From NCBI GenBank assembly GCA_905116865.2, contig CAJHNH020007523.1, positions 420,247 to 484,246 of the forward strand: a stretch of DNA of 64,000 nucleotides, in the 5' to 3' direction. Positions within the stretch are counted from its first letter, which is position 1. Every line of letters begins with the position of its first letter. The notes below the pieces were generated by a model, which had not been told where the DNA came from, searched no databases, and was given only the letters and a program-made list of their open reading frames with translations. This document shows, one piece after another, positions 1 to 25,090 of the stretch. A program made the position numbers and the translations under genes. Source of the DNA: Candidula unifasciata. Taxonomy: Eukaryota > Mollusca > Gastropoda > Stylommatophora > Geomitridae.

Positions 1-83
1 TTGCTGACAGTATCACCAGAACTGCCTTTTTTCCTGCAATACTTTCTGGTATTTAGTGTTGAGCTATATTTAATTTTAGTCTT
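1..83. other. Window edge, nothing recognised
   Basis: AT-rich sequence before the first LINE remnant, with no visible feature. Confidence 0.4.
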
Positions 84-501
84 TTCCATGCTCTGTCTAC
101 GAAGGCTCAAGTGGCTGGGTCACACCTGGAGAATGGAGGATGGCAAAGTTCCTAAGACATCCTTTATGGTGAATTAAAGACAGAAAAAAAGATGTCTAGG
201 CCGACCTCTACTATGATATAAAGATGTGTGCAAGCGGGACATGAATGATACAGGTACTGAGGCGGACTCATGGAAACAAAATGACATGGACCGTGTTGTG
301 TAGAAAGGGCATATCAGGAAGGGAATGAGACTGAAGGAAGAAATGATTGCAGAAAGGATGAGAGCTGAGGGTCTGAAAAGAAACTGATCAAACACAAATG
401 TTGTCAACAATGGTCCTGAAATCTCATGCTATCATTGCAGAAGATATTTCTTGACACGGGCGGGTCTTGCTAGTCACACTCGATATCGCCATGGGCTGTG
501 A
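84..501 (+). pseudogene. Decayed LINE reverse transcriptase C-terminus with zinc-finger-like end
   Basis: Broken frames give LRRLKWLGHTWRMEDGKVPK, then EADSWKQNDMDR and finally CYHCRRYFLTRAGLASHTRY before a stop at 499-501. This order, RWLGH..RM then a W..AA.DR-like stretch then C2H2-like CxxC...H...H, is typical of the tail of a non-LTR reverse transcriptase. The frame is broken by stops and shifts. Confidence 0.7.
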
Positions 502-993
502 GTCTCATGCCTCCTCATAGCGCAATATAACACTATCGTCTAGGAAGACGGAAAGGTGCCAGTGAATGATATTTAATTTAAAAAATCAGTCTCAGTGAAG
601 ACTTGAACTTACGACTACCGGGTCGGCAAGTAACCACCGCGCTACAACAGTTCTTGTTTCTGGTTGCCACCTTTTGTCTTTCCATGCAATTCTCACAGCT
701 AATACTGGGCTAAAGAGAAGATATTTCTTGACACGGGCGGGTCTTGCTAGTCACACTCGATATCGCCATGGGCTGTGAGTCTCATGCCTCCTCATAGCGC
801 AATATAACACTATCGTCTAGGAAGACGGAAAGGTGCCAGTGAATGATATTTAATTTAAAAAATCAGTCTCAGTGAAGACTTGAACTTACGACTACCGGGT
901 CGGCAAGTAACCACCGCGCTACAACAGTTCTTGTTCCTGGTTGCCACCTTCTGTCTTTCCATGCAATTCTCACAGCTAATACTGGGCTAAAGA
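440..993. repeat. Tandem duplication, 277-bp unit
   Basis: Bases 440-716 recur at 717-993 with very few differences. Each unit starts inside the zinc-finger end of the LINE remnant. On the - strand each unit holds a tRNA-like stretch (TAGCGCGGTGG, then AAGTTCAAGTC, resembling pol III A and B boxes) at about 590-650 and 867-927. The near identity suggests a recent event. Confidence 0.85.
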
Positions 994-1524
994 GAAGTAC
1001 TGGAATCCCAGCCCATGGCGGTGGCGAGTATCACAACCATGTCTTTCTGGCGTCAAGAAAAGTCGGCTACAGACAAAAGTCGCACCAGCTCGTCGGTCGC
1101 GAGATATCGCAAGGGTTCCCAAGGGTTGTCCTATGTTGTAGAGGTGTTATGAGATGTCTTCCTTCTCCACATATACACAGAGTGCCGAAAAGTGGCCAGG
1201 TTCGTTTGACGCGGTAGGCACACCGTCTCCCAATCGAAAATACACAGGCTTCTTTTCGTAACTTTTTTTTCTGTGAACGACTGTTGTTTCTGGAATGTGT
1301 TGATGTTGTCAGTACGTCTCAGAAAGGAAGAAGTATTGCGAAGGAGGGGAGAGGAAGGGGCGGACCATGCGCCTTGCGTTGATTTCGACAGTGGTATCAG
1401 GGGACCGACGGTCCAGTAAGCAATGGCAAATTACTAGACGTAAATTTTCCTAGAGAAACCACACAACAGCCAGGGGCTGCTGGGGTTGGTTCTGCAACGT
1501 ACTGTAAAGGATACGCAACTAACC
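994..1524. other. Unassigned stretch
   Basis: Slightly CpG-richer sequence. An open frame at 1015-1152 starts ATGGCGGTGGCGAG, but it has acidic residues and no good splice donor in the right phase. I do not accept it as the missing NDUFS3 start exon. Nothing else is recognised. Confidence 0.35.
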
Positions 1525-1785
1525 TGGTATGGTTTTCGGGGCCCCAATATGGAGGTTGGGGGGGGGGGGGAAGAATAGACCCACTGCCTCCTCAGCAAGT
1601 ATGTCGTAGGAGTCGACTTAGTGGGGGCTTCCTTTGAAGTCGGAGTGTACCTGCCCAATCACTCAGTAAAACGGATATACACGCAAAACTCAGGTCCTGC
1701 CACAAAGCCAAAGTCCAGATGGACGAACAGCCAGGACTTTCTAAACGAGCTTACAGTCGGTGTACAAAGAAGGAGTTGTATGTCT
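1525..1785 (+). repeat. SINE-like repeat, family A, degraded
   Basis: Contains the family landmarks GTCGTAGGAGTCGACTTAG, CGGAGTGTACCTGCC and CCAGGACTTTCTAAACGAG, in the same order as the other family A copies. A poly(G) run at about 1558-1570 interrupts it. Confidence 0.7.
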
Positions 1786-1839
1786 ACCTAGAAGACTCCC
1801 AACATTTTTTGACAATCATCATCTAAATGTCCATACTGT

Positions 1840-2685
1840 CTGGCTCAGCACCACTTGTTAGTTAATTGATGCATGACAAGCTAGATGCTCTGAAGACCTC
1901 TGAGAACCAGTGAATTGCGCGAAAGCACAAACTGATAATCGCGGTCGAAGAACATGATGCAGCCGGGGGTAACCAGGAGACCTGGCTGACGCTCAACATC
2001 ATCATGTAGCAGGTCTTTTGCAGAACGTCGCTCTCATCACAGTCTGCCTGAAAGAAACTCGGTCTCTCACCAGTTCTCCCGCCTCATGCACTTTCACACT
2101 CAAGGAGTCACTTATATCCTGTGCCCATCTTCGTTTCGGTCGGCCCCTGCCCCTCCTTCCTGGTACAATGCCTTCTGCTATAATTTTTTTCAATCCGTCG
2201 TGGCGCTTGATATGACTAAAATATTTCAGCTTTCGAGAAAGGATACTGTTTATTAGCCAATCTTCCTTCATGTTCAGATCTTCTTTGTCCAAGATATTCT
2301 GAGAATCTTTCTATAGCATTTCAGCTCAAAATTCCCTATTCTCTTTCTTAAGGACTGAGAGATAGTCCATGACTCACATATGTATGTAGCCACAGGGAAG
2401 ATGCATGCTCTCAAAATTCTAATTTTTATCTCCTTGCTGGTGCTTAACCATAGACTTTTAAGATGTTCAATATTTGCATTGCTATGGCCATCCTCCTTTT
2501 AATTTCTGTACAACAGTCTCCATTGCTATTTATTTTAGAGCCTAGACGCTCAACACTGAGAGGAAATGCAAGATACACATGGTACTCTGCGTTAGCCCAT
2601 GAAGATGGGGAATGGAACGCACAAGGAAATGTTCCAAGTGCTATGACGTCGATTCTTAATTCAGCTGCACTTCAAAATTGCCAGA
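1840..2685 (+). mobile_element. RNH-1 LINE remnant split by a second LINE
   Basis: Left part 1840-1998 and right part 2545-2685 together follow the 3' end of the RNH-1 family: an RNase H C-terminal region, then ..GACGCTCAACA..GAGGAAA..TACACATGGTAC.., ending ATGACGTCGATTCTTAATTC. Between them lies an unrelated insertion (1999-2544) flanked by the duplicated 11-mer GACGCTCAACA. Confidence 0.75.
1999..2544 (-). mobile_element. 5'-truncated LINE inserted with 11-bp TSD
   Basis: Flanked by GACGCTCAACA at 1988-1998 and 2545-2555. On the - strand it encodes MKEDWLINSILSRKLKYFSH and GRRGRGRPKRRWAQDISDSL, ending ATFCKRPAT. Upstream frames give EIKRR-like and SHGLS-like pieces. It ends in a short (ATG)n tail. 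This is the C-terminal end of a non-LTR reverse transcriptase. A related copy lies at 50990-51470. Confidence 0.85.
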
Positions 2686-2779
2686 TCATATACTCTTAAC
2701 CCCAAAAGACAGTTGTACTTGGTCTAGATCGACTCTTAAATCGCCAAAAGAAATTCTTTCTTCTTTTGTCAAAATCTGC

Positions 2780-3215
2780 TTGTGCCGCTAGGCGTCGCAG
2801 TTTATCAGATGATCGGCAACCGAGCCAGGGCGCGCTCAGTCGCTTCATATGCCGTGATGTTATGAAGTCTCAAGTTGTCCGTGACTCCTTCAATCCATCT
2901 TCTTCTTGATCTTCCCCTGCCTCTTGGTGTTTCGATTTACATGTTGTATGCTCTTGATGCTGGCATCATTGGTTCCATTCTCATTAGGTGACCAAACCAT
3001 TTCATTCTTTGCTTCTCAATAAATTTAACGATGGGTATGGTTCCAATAGTTCTTGTAATCACATCGTTTCTCATTCGATCTCTTCTGGTTTTATTCGCAG
3101 CCATTCTCAAACATCTCATTTCACAGGTGGTTAGTCTTCTCTCGTATTCTTTTGTTAATGTCCAAGTCTGACATTGATAACCTAATGTCGGTATAAAGAT
3201 TGTATTTATAATTTG
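2780..3215 (-). pseudogene. LINE reverse transcriptase C-terminal remnant
   Basis: Encodes MRCLRMAANKTRRDRMRNDV, then GTIPIVKFIEKQRMKWFGHL and MRM, followed in broken frame by RRRW-like text. This is the usual end of an RTE/endonuclease-type reverse transcriptase. Confidence 0.75.
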
Positions 3216-3459
3216 CCAAAAGAAATAAACTACGAATATCCGACTGTTTACAGGTGTGAGAACTTTCTGTGGTTTCCATCAAGCGAGAGTTCCGGTAATG
3301 TCCGGATAAAAGTTTCTCCTTGAAAATGGCATCCAGACTTTGGGGACTGTTTCGCCCAGTAGCAAGACATTTGTCGCAGAAAAATGGTAGTTGCATTATT
3401 AAGAGTGCTGTCTTTAACTGTGCTACTGAGTGATATTTAACAGTTTTCTAAACTGGCGT

Positions 3460-3780
3460 TTTCTTTTTCTTCTACACGTTCACCAGCTATTAACTCTGGC
3501 GGAAAATACTGGTTTTTTTGTCCACTTCTTCTGGACTGATGGACTGCAGTCCTGTTCCAGATCCTGTGTGTTGCGTTTGCATCCGTTTTGTTACAGATCT
3601 GAATCATTTGTGTGCATGCTGCTGGTTCCTTGCCTCTCACTCAGATGCACTCCGAATTTGAAGGAAGCTCCCAATTAGTCGACTCTTAGACATGCTTTTG
3701 GCTAGGCAGTGGGTCTATTCTTGTTTTGCCTTACCTAAACAGCGCCCCAAAACAAAACCTACAAGGGGAGAACTTGCGTT
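3460..3780 (-). repeat. SINE-like repeat, family A
   Basis: Minus-strand copy. The + strand starts TTCTTCTTCTACACGTTCACC, the complement of the (GAA)n tail, and contains CTGGACTGCAGTCCTGTTCC-like text and CTCCCAATTAGTCGACTCTTA. Confidence 0.8.
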
Positions 3781-6585
3781 TTGAAAAGTGGATCCGTCAG
3801 TAGCTACTTCAGTAAAATTTTTAAAATGCCCTCTATACCAATAAAACCAGCACAGTTAGATAGCTGTAAACAATCTCTTTTCAATGGTACCTCATTTAGG
3901 CTTGTATGTCATTTCTGAGCTGAGATATGTAGGTTTTTGTGGAGATGAGAGGTAAGAAACAGCCGCTAAAACTTGTGACCCAGAAACAAGAAGTTTTTCT
4001 CTGCGCAACCTTCTGCGCAGTTCTGTATCGGCTTTGTTGACATTGGACTGTCATTGGACAAGATGGCAGGCAATGAGACTCAGCTCACTCAGCCGCATGC
4101 GATTGCCTGAAAAAATGTCACTGTACATCTACCTAGCCACGTACCAGAAATAAATTTTATACACAAATGTAAAATTGGACGGAGAATTCAATTATAACTA
4201 GCATTACCAGGTACAGTAACAGTTAAGCCTAAAGCCAACCTCGAATTTACCGCTATTTTCAATCAAACTGATGACTAACAGAAAAACAGAGGACGTCCGG
4301 CTGTCGTAGACATGCGCTGTTAATCGAGTTCCTTCCCGCCGTTTTCAGCTATTTAGAGTGGGTGAAAACCACACCAATCGCAAAATTTCATGAGAGATTA
4401 GGACCCATCCCAAAACCCCAGCCAACATTTCCGAAACAAGTTTCAAACGGTTTCTATGGCAACGGAAATTGTCAAAAAGATCGCAAATTTCCGAAACTGT
4501 AGTGGCTACCGTCAGCCTAGTTGCTTCTGTCACTCATTATTAAGAAAACAATGAACATTGATTGTTTTCTTTCTGATGAGCGATAGATTGTTACAATCCA
4601 GAGGAAAGTTTTTTTTTTACTAACTAGTTTTTTAGTGTTTAGGTAGTGGTGAAATACACATCTGCCAACATTGGACTGCAGGTTAGTTTGACTTGTAACC
4701 CTAACGTAGCGGCGCCCTAGTATAACTGTTAAACAGTTGAACGTAGTTTCTGGGATATGATCCACATAATGAAATGTTAATCGGCTCTCCTGTGAACTTC
4801 CATGTTTGGGGTAAATTATTAAAAAACAAAAGAACAGGAACATCTTTAAAAGACCCATGCTAGAGGTCACCATACAAAGACTAAGGCAGGAGAAGAATGG
4901 AGGTGTGGCCATAAAGAAGCAGCTGTTAAAAAAAATTGATTTAAAAAAAAAAGAAAAAAGAATCCTAAGTACCTTTAACAAAAACTTGGAGAAAGACACA
5001 CGAGTGAAAAAGAAAATTATTTTTTAACAGTAGATGGGTAAATAAATGTAACATTAGTCTCCCCACACTCTGCCCACATACACACTAGCTCACTTCTGAT
5101 TGGTAGTTCCTGAACCTGTCACCTTGGCACAAGGTTACAGGGGTGTTCCGAATGCTGTTGATTCACGTGTTTTATATTTCAGCACGCCAGCGCTTTTAAC
5201 ACTCCAAAAACATGGAAAAACTGGCCCTAACACCCCACCCCCCGCAGCTCCCTAGAGAGTGCTGCAACCTATGTCACATGCATTTTCTTTCTCGGAATGA
5301 AAACGTTAATGCGAGACAACAAAAACAAAAGCAAACAACAGAGTGGGACACACAAAAATGACCTACTCTGTTTGGGGAGATTAACGTAACTTTAACCCTA
5401 CCAGACCTGAGGCCCTGAACCTAACTGTCCCTATTACCTGAGCTCCTGGGCATTAACGCGAAAAAACCAACTTGATGTACACAAAATTTAGTTACATGCC
5501 AACAAGTGGCTAGAATATGATAAAACTTGGAGACATTGTAGAAAATAGGCTTACCTTTTATCTAGCGCCAATATTCCACCTTTGTGTGCGAATCCACTCA
5601 GCAGGATCAATTTTGTTTCACAAAATGAACACCAGATGTTGCTGTTAAGGGACACACCCCCTTCTCCTACTATCGATCTATTTCAAGAATTATAATTTTC
5701 AAGATTTTCCTCATCATTTGCACTCTCACTGACTGTGTCACTTCGAGAACGTATTCTTTATGAAATTATCAATTCGCAGAGTCTGAATTAACCAAAATAT
5801 CGATCACCTGTTTGACTGTGAAAAGCCTAGAACTACTTTACTTTCCAGTTGAAGTGTTTGGTTCATCAGCCGCTGGTTTTATTGTGAATTTTCAGAATTT
5901 TTCCACGTAAAACACCACAAATATAATCCAAACACATGCCAGCAGACATTTGCAATGTCTAACAAAGAGGATTGATAATGATTGGGTGGTTATTTTTAGT
6001 CCCCTACTATGAAAGCCGAAAATTAGGGCCAGCTGTATAGCGTCAGGTTAAGAAATTCCTGGAAAATCGGGCCAGCGGTCTGGTAGGGTTAACCACATAG
6101 ATGTACAAACTGCTCATGTAAAAAAATATCCTTGGCTTTTTGTTTTGTGAATAGTTTTACATTGTTTTTATTTATAATTAAACTGAAAAAGTGAACACTG
6201 TTAGAACAACAGATTATTACAAGTACAAGTACACTGAATTTCAAAATTGGGCTCTCCTCCGAATGATGGACCTGAATGATCATGTTTAAAAATATACCCT
6301 AACACTAACAGGGCCTTAATTTCCAGCAAACCATCAGCTCTGACTCAGGTTAGCAATAATGCTCTACCGATTGATAAACTGTCAGCTGTAGATGTAAGAC
6401 CTGCTGACATATATATATATTAATGAATTAGGGTTAGCCCTAACACTCAAACAATTGAAGGGTTATGGATGCAACTCAAATGGAAGCAACTGTTGAGGTC
6501 CTGTAAAGGTTGGTTTTTGACCTAGTTAATTTGGGACCGTTTTTTATTCAGAGGAGTACCCAAAATTGCTTGACACTTTATTGCA

Positions 6586-6586
<1 letters not shown>
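3781..6586. other. Unassigned DNA upstream of NDUFS3
   Basis: No exon or named element could be supported. An ATG in good context at about 4064 (ACAAGATGGCAGGC) opens only 13 codons, with no donor in the required phase. Several short CA/GT-rich tracts occur. The missing first NDUFS3 exon could be here or outside the window. Confidence 0.35.

Positions 6587-6625
<39 letters not shown>
6587..6625. repeat. Poly(C) tract
   Basis: About 39 C residues in a row, a likely site of assembly or replication error. Confidence 0.95.
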
Positions 6626-6748
6626 ACCCTCCAGCTTGAAAAACACTGGCCTAGTCTATGCTATGAGCTGTCAGTAGTCATGTTTGTCTACACCTGCAGC
6701 AGCTCCTAAATGATAATGTTAATTAAATACAAGATTATAGCTAATTAT

Positions 6749-6990
6749 TCTTCTTCTTTCGTTCGCTCAAAATAATTTATCTATATCTGCAATGTTGTCT
6801 CTAGTATGAATTTCACTGTCTTTTGTAATTCACTCAGCGACCCGTAAAGTTTGACTTGCACCGATGTTTCTCTTGGCCAAAAGTTTTGCCTGGATATGTT
6901 GTATTTGGGACAGTCTTGGAGCACATGATCTGTTGTCTCAGGTGTCAGTCCACATGTGCACATGGCTGATTCGCCAATTTTAAATTGATA
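6749..6990 (-). mobile_element. 3' end fragment of the I-like LINE
   Basis: The - strand encodes MCTCGLTPETTDHVLQDCPK, then FWPRETSVQVKLYGSLSELQ and KTVKFILETTLQI, matching the C-terminus of the LINE at 22839-24793. The 3' end carries the same GCGAACGAAAGAAGAAGAA tail. Confidence 0.9.
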
Positions 6991-7059
6991 TAAATTTCAA
7001 ATATATATATATTTAGTATGAGTATTAAGTTTGCTAATGATTATGCTTTTTGCTTGCAG

Positions 7060-21391
<14,332 letters not shown>

Positions 21392-22358
21392 AGCCTGTTT
21401 TTTTGTATTGGCAACTGCTTATATGTCACGGCTGGTTTTTTTTTTTTTTTTTTTAAATAGGTGAAGGACATCAGAAAGACTCATGGGAAATGTCTGATGT
21501 TCTTAGAGTGATTTCTTTAGATATTGATTTGGTTTATTGAGATGAGGTTGGCAGGTGTGTGAGATCTTTAGTGGGGACAAAATTTGTTAAAGTGCTGTAT
21601 TTTCTTCATTTTTCACTGGTTGTTCATCTATTTCTGGGATTTGGTATAGATGTTCTATATCTTCTTCATTCTTCAAGTTCACTGAATACTGGTTATTTAT
21701 CCACTTCTGCAATTTGGTATGGATGTTCTATATCTTCTTCATTCTTCACTGGCCACTGGTTGTTCATCCACTTCTGCAATTTGGTATGGATGTTCTATAT
21801 CTTCTTCATTCTTCACTGGCCACTGGTTGTTCATCCACTTCTGCGATTTGGTATGGATGTTACTAATGGGGACATTAGTGTTGATACTCTGTTGCATTTT
21901 CTGCTTCTTCTCTTCTTCCTCAAGGTCAAGGTTTTGTAGGCTCTTTATGTGTTGCTTAAGTTCTTCCTCAAGGTAATGGGGAAAGATGTAAAGGTTCTGT
22001 AGGCTCTTTATGTGTTGCTTAAGTTCTTCCTCAAGGTAATGGGGAAAGATGTAAAGGTTCTGTAGGCTCTTTATGTGTTGCTTAAGTTCTTCCTCATTTC
22101 TTTAACACTGTTGTTGATGCTGTCGTCCCATTTTTTTGCATGATCTTTCCCTTGCTGTGTGTTTATTGCATTTCCTCAACTTGGCTGTCTATGGCAGTTG
22201 GTGCTGGGGATTTCTTCACCAGGCAAAACATCTCATCTGTGGCTTTTTAATGAATTGTAGGACTGATTGCAATTTTGACTAATTAAATTGTTCTAATTTG
22301 TATGTAGTAACAGAATTGGCTGTTTTTTGTTCTTCCTGTTGTGATCTGTTTAAATAAA
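21392..22358 (+). other. Probable NDUFS3 3' UTR with short tandem repeats and poly(A) signal
   Basis: No coding sequence is visible after the stop. Two tandem blocks occur. About four copies of a ~67-bp unit, rich in TTCTTCATTCTTCACTGG, lie at 21598-21861. About three copies of a ~62-bp unit containing TGTAGGCTCTTTATGTGTTG lie at 21920-22100. An AATAAA hexamer at 22353-22358 is a reasonable polyadenylation signal. The transcript end is inferred. Confidence 0.5.
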
Positions 22359-22838
22359 ACACCTTAACCACTTATTTTTTTATTTGTAAATGCTTTTAAA
22401 TTGTGATCATACTGTTTTTACAATAGAAAAACATGGAATGATCTTTTTTTTTTAAATTGATGTCAATGCATGCTGGGATACCACTGACAAACAAAATGAC
22501 TAACAGCCACTGCCTGGAAAGGGTTAAAAACATTAGAAACTAAATACAACTATAAGAAAAAAGCAGTTTCTTTGGTCAGTGATTAAAAAAAATAAAAGAG
22601 GCGTTGAAGAACATAATGAATGGAAAGATCATGCAGGTGTTCAAGGGAACGAGTGTGCAGACTATCTTGCTGAGACTGGTTGCCATGGCTGGTCCAGAAG
22701 TGATTTTATCAATGCCATGCGCTGCACTTACCGTACTGAGGAGCACGCCAAAGGACATGACTCCGTATCCCTGTCTAGACTGATGGACATGGGGGTGCAG
22801 CTTGGAGCTGTAAGAAATGAACATTTCACTAAGGGGAC

Positions 22839-24758
22839 GATCTGAAGAAAGCCTTTGACAAGGTCTGGAAAGAAGGTCTACTGAAGAAACTGAGAGACTG
22901 CAGGGTGAATGGGAGTATGTACAAATGGGTCAAAGCATACTATAAGATGTATAACAGAAGATCCCGAGTACAGATAGATGGACTTAAGAGCAAGAAAGTT
23001 TTGCTGCGTCATGGCGTCCCACAAGGAGGTGTCCTGTCCCCCACACTCTTCCTAGTCTATATCAACGACCTGCTTTCTGAACTACCCCATGGAATTAAAG
23101 CTGCAATGTATGCTGATGACTTGGTACTCTGGTGTACAAATGAAAATGCGACAGTGGCTACTAGACTGCTACAAAGAGCCATAGATGCAATGGCTAAATG
23201 GGCCGACAAATGGTGTGTCAGCATCAACATAGGCAAATGCAGCACCACTCTCTTTACCCTTTCTCCTAAACAAAAATCAGGCGCCATGCACATAAATGGA
23301 GTACCCCTGAGAGAGGATAAGGAGCCCACATACCTCGGCGTAACGTTTGATGATAGATTAACATGGAGAAAACACATCAACAAGGCAGCAACCAAAGCCA
23401 GAAGGAGGGTAGCCATTCTGAGAAAACTAAGTGGAACCACATGGGGTGCTAGCGGGAAAATACTTAGAAAAGTTTACCAACAAAGTGTTCGACCACATCT
23501 TGAATACGGATCAACAGCATGGAGTTCGGCATCAAAAACCACATTGCAAGAATTAGACAAAGTGCAAAATCAAGCACTCAGAGTTACCACAGGCAGTATG
23601 AAATCAACACCTATAGCTGTGATGGAGAAAATGGGGATGACCCAAGCACTAAGTGAACGCAGAGACACCAAGATGCTTTTACAAGCAGAAAAGTTTCTTA
23701 GTATGCCCAGTCACCCTATGAATGAAAGATTCAAAAATTTAGCTTTGGGACGACTAAAGAGAAGTAGTTTTATCCACCAGGCCAAACGGCTCGGCAGACA
23801 AACCACTGATTTACCTGCAACTGATAGATCCTTAAATGCTGTCCCAGAGCGGACCCCCTGGAGAGAGGAGTATAAGTTTCCAATACACATCAAGACTGAA
23901 GTGAAAGGGGTATTTGACAAGGAAGAACAAAACAGTGTGCAGCGCAAAACAGCCACCCTCAGTTTACTTGATGATGAATACCCGCAGAACCTTTGGGTCC
24001 GTGTTTACACAGATGGGTCAGCAGAAAGCGCAGTCAGAAACGGAGTTGCGGGAGTGTACATTGAGTATCCTAATAATACCAGGGATACAGCCAAATTACC
24101 AACGGGAAAGCACTGTCACAACTATGATGCAGAAGTTCAAGCCATCAAGATAGCGGTAGAGAAACTACTAAATACAGGGTATTTTTCACAACCAGTGGTA
24201 TTCCTGACAGATGCAAAAGCAGTACTTCAGTCACTCCAGTCTGGAAAATTACCAAGCATACGGACACTATTATCCGAACTAGGCAACCGCTGTAAATTGG
24301 TAATGCAGTGGATACCTTCCCACTGTGGAGTTCCCGGAAATGAAAAAGCTGATAAACTAGCTAAGGAAGGTGCAACTGAAGAACAACCTGACATACCAGT
24401 CTCTTATCAACAGAAGAAGAGAATGATCAAATCAATCAGAATGCCACCGAAACTGGCACAAGATGATTACCATATTATGGACAGACCAGAGCAAGTTATT
24501 ATCCTTCGCCTTAGAACAGGGCACAATAGACTTCGCTCCCACATGTACAACAAATTTAAGATTGGCCAATCGGCCATGTGTACTTGTGGACTGGCACCTA
24601 AAACAACAGATCACATCCTTCAAGACTGTCCCATATTCAACGCTTTCAGGCAAAACATTTGGCCAAAAGAGACACTTGTGGAAGTCAAACTTTACGGGCC
24701 GCTTAGTGAATTACAAAAGACAGTGAAATTCATACTAGAGACGGCTTTGCAGATATAG
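22839..24758 (+). CDS. Reverse transcriptase (partial) plus RNase H of a LINE
   Basis: One open frame of about 640 codons, lacking the N-terminal half of the reverse transcriptase (and any endonuclease) because of 5' truncation. Visible in order: AFDKVW; GVPQGGVLSPTLFLVYINDL; the catalytic AAMYADDLVLW (YADD at 23109-23120); a thumb with YLGVTFDDRLTWRKHI; then an RNase H with YTDGSAES (first Asp), YDAEVQAI (Glu), FLTDAKAVLQSL (Asp) and IPSHCGVPGNEKADKLAKEG (last Asp). The C-terminal CTCGLAPKTTDHILQDCP is a Cys/His knuckle. RNase H after the reverse transcriptase places it in the I superfamily rather than RTE, CR1 or L1; the exact clade was not determined. Confidence 0.93.
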   Translation, partial: DLKKAFDKVWKEGLLKKLRDCRVNGSMYKWVKAYYKMYNRRSRVQIDGLKSKKVLLRHGVPQGGVLSPTLFLVYINDLLSELPHGIKAAMYADDLVLWCTNENATVATRLLQRAIDAMAKWADKWCVSINIGKCSTTLFTLSPKQKSGAMHINGVPLREDKEPTYLGVTFDDRLTWRKHINKAATKARRRVAILRKLSGTTWGASGKILRKVYQQSVRPHLEYGSTAWSSASKTTLQELDKVQNQALRVTTGSMKSTPIAVMEKMGMTQALSERRDTKMLLQAEKFLSMPSHPMNERFKNLALGRLKRSSFIHQAKRLGRQTTDLPATDRSLNAVPERTPWREEYKFPIHIKTEVKGVFDKEEQNSVQRKTATLSLLDDEYPQNLWVRVYTDGSAESAVRNGVAGVYIEYPNNTRDTAKLPTGKHCHNYDAEVQAIKIAVEKLLNTGYFSQPVVFLTDAKAVLQSLQSGKLPSIRTLLSELGNRCKLVMQWIPSHCGVPGNEKADKLAKEGATEEQPDIPVSYQQKKRMIKSIRMPPKLAQDDYHIMDRPEQVIILRLRTGHNRLRSHMYNKFKIGQSAMCTCGLAPKTTDHILQDCPIFNAFRQNIWPKETLVEVKLYGPLSELQKTVKFILETALQI

Positions 24759-24793
24759 ACAATTTATTTCATGCGAACGAAAGAAGAAGAAGA
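22839..24793 (+). mobile_element. I-superfamily-like LINE, 5' truncated, 11-bp TSD
   Basis: Flanked by ACTAAGGGGAC at 22828-22838 and 24794-24804. The 5' end is truncated inside the reverse transcriptase (first readable motif DLKKAFDKVW). The 3' end is CAATTTATTTCATGCGAACG followed by AAAGAAGAAGAAGA, a (GAA)n tail rather than poly(A). The intact frame and exact TSD indicate a fairly young insertion. Fragments of this family lie at 6749-6990, 7958-8132 and 37907-38216. Confidence 0.93.
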
Positions 24794-24915
24794 ACTAAGG
24801 GGACAAGACGTTTCATTAACCAACACAGAACAGACGTCATCAGTCGCTTTACAATTGTGGAGCTTTTAAAGAGGAGATCGGAGCACCTATGGGTCTGTGA
24901 TAATAATCCTTTCTA

Positions 24916-25090
24916 ATCACTGATCAATAATGGCAGAGGTAGACCAAGAGAGACAATGCTTGATGGCCTGAAGCGATGCCACAGAGAAATATCGTAAGTG
25001 GAACTGATTAAAAAAACCAAGTACCGAGATCTGTGGAGAGACATGAGCACTAATGGCAGCCGGGTGCATGATGATGATGATGATATTATC
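24916..25090 (+). pseudogene. LINE reverse transcriptase tail
   Basis: NGRGRPRETMLDGLKRCHRE and RDLWRDMSTNGSRVHDD, ending in an ATGATGATGATGATAT tail. Confidence 0.65.

Larger units (their letters stand above)
22590..24915 (+). pseudogene. Older RNase H LINE (RNH-2) split by the I-like LINE
   Basis: Left part 22590-22838 encodes DHAGVQGNECADYLAE and SLSRLMDMGVQLGAVRNEHF. Right part 24805-24915 continues in the joined frame with INQHRTDVISRF and KRRSEHLWVCDNN. A related remnant at 61436-61875 has [16 protein letters not shown] and [13 protein letters not shown], confirming the family. The break point is the TSD of the I-like LINE. Confidence 0.8.

Noticed and set aside
590..650. Functional tRNA gene
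   Set aside because: A and B box-like words are present, but no cloverleaf with paired stems can be drawn. Treated as a SINE head.
1015..1152. Candidate first exon of NDUFS3 (ATGGCGGTGGCGAG..)
   Set aside because: Contains Asp and Glu atypical of a mitochondrial presequence and has no GT donor leaving the required single base.
4064..4105. Short frame in a good start context (ACAAGATGGCAGG)
   Set aside because: Thirteen codons to a stop with no donor in the right phase.
4517..4999. 160-codon open frame on the - strand
   Set aside because: Phe/Ser-rich translation of AT-rich DNA with no recognisable domain and no exon signals.
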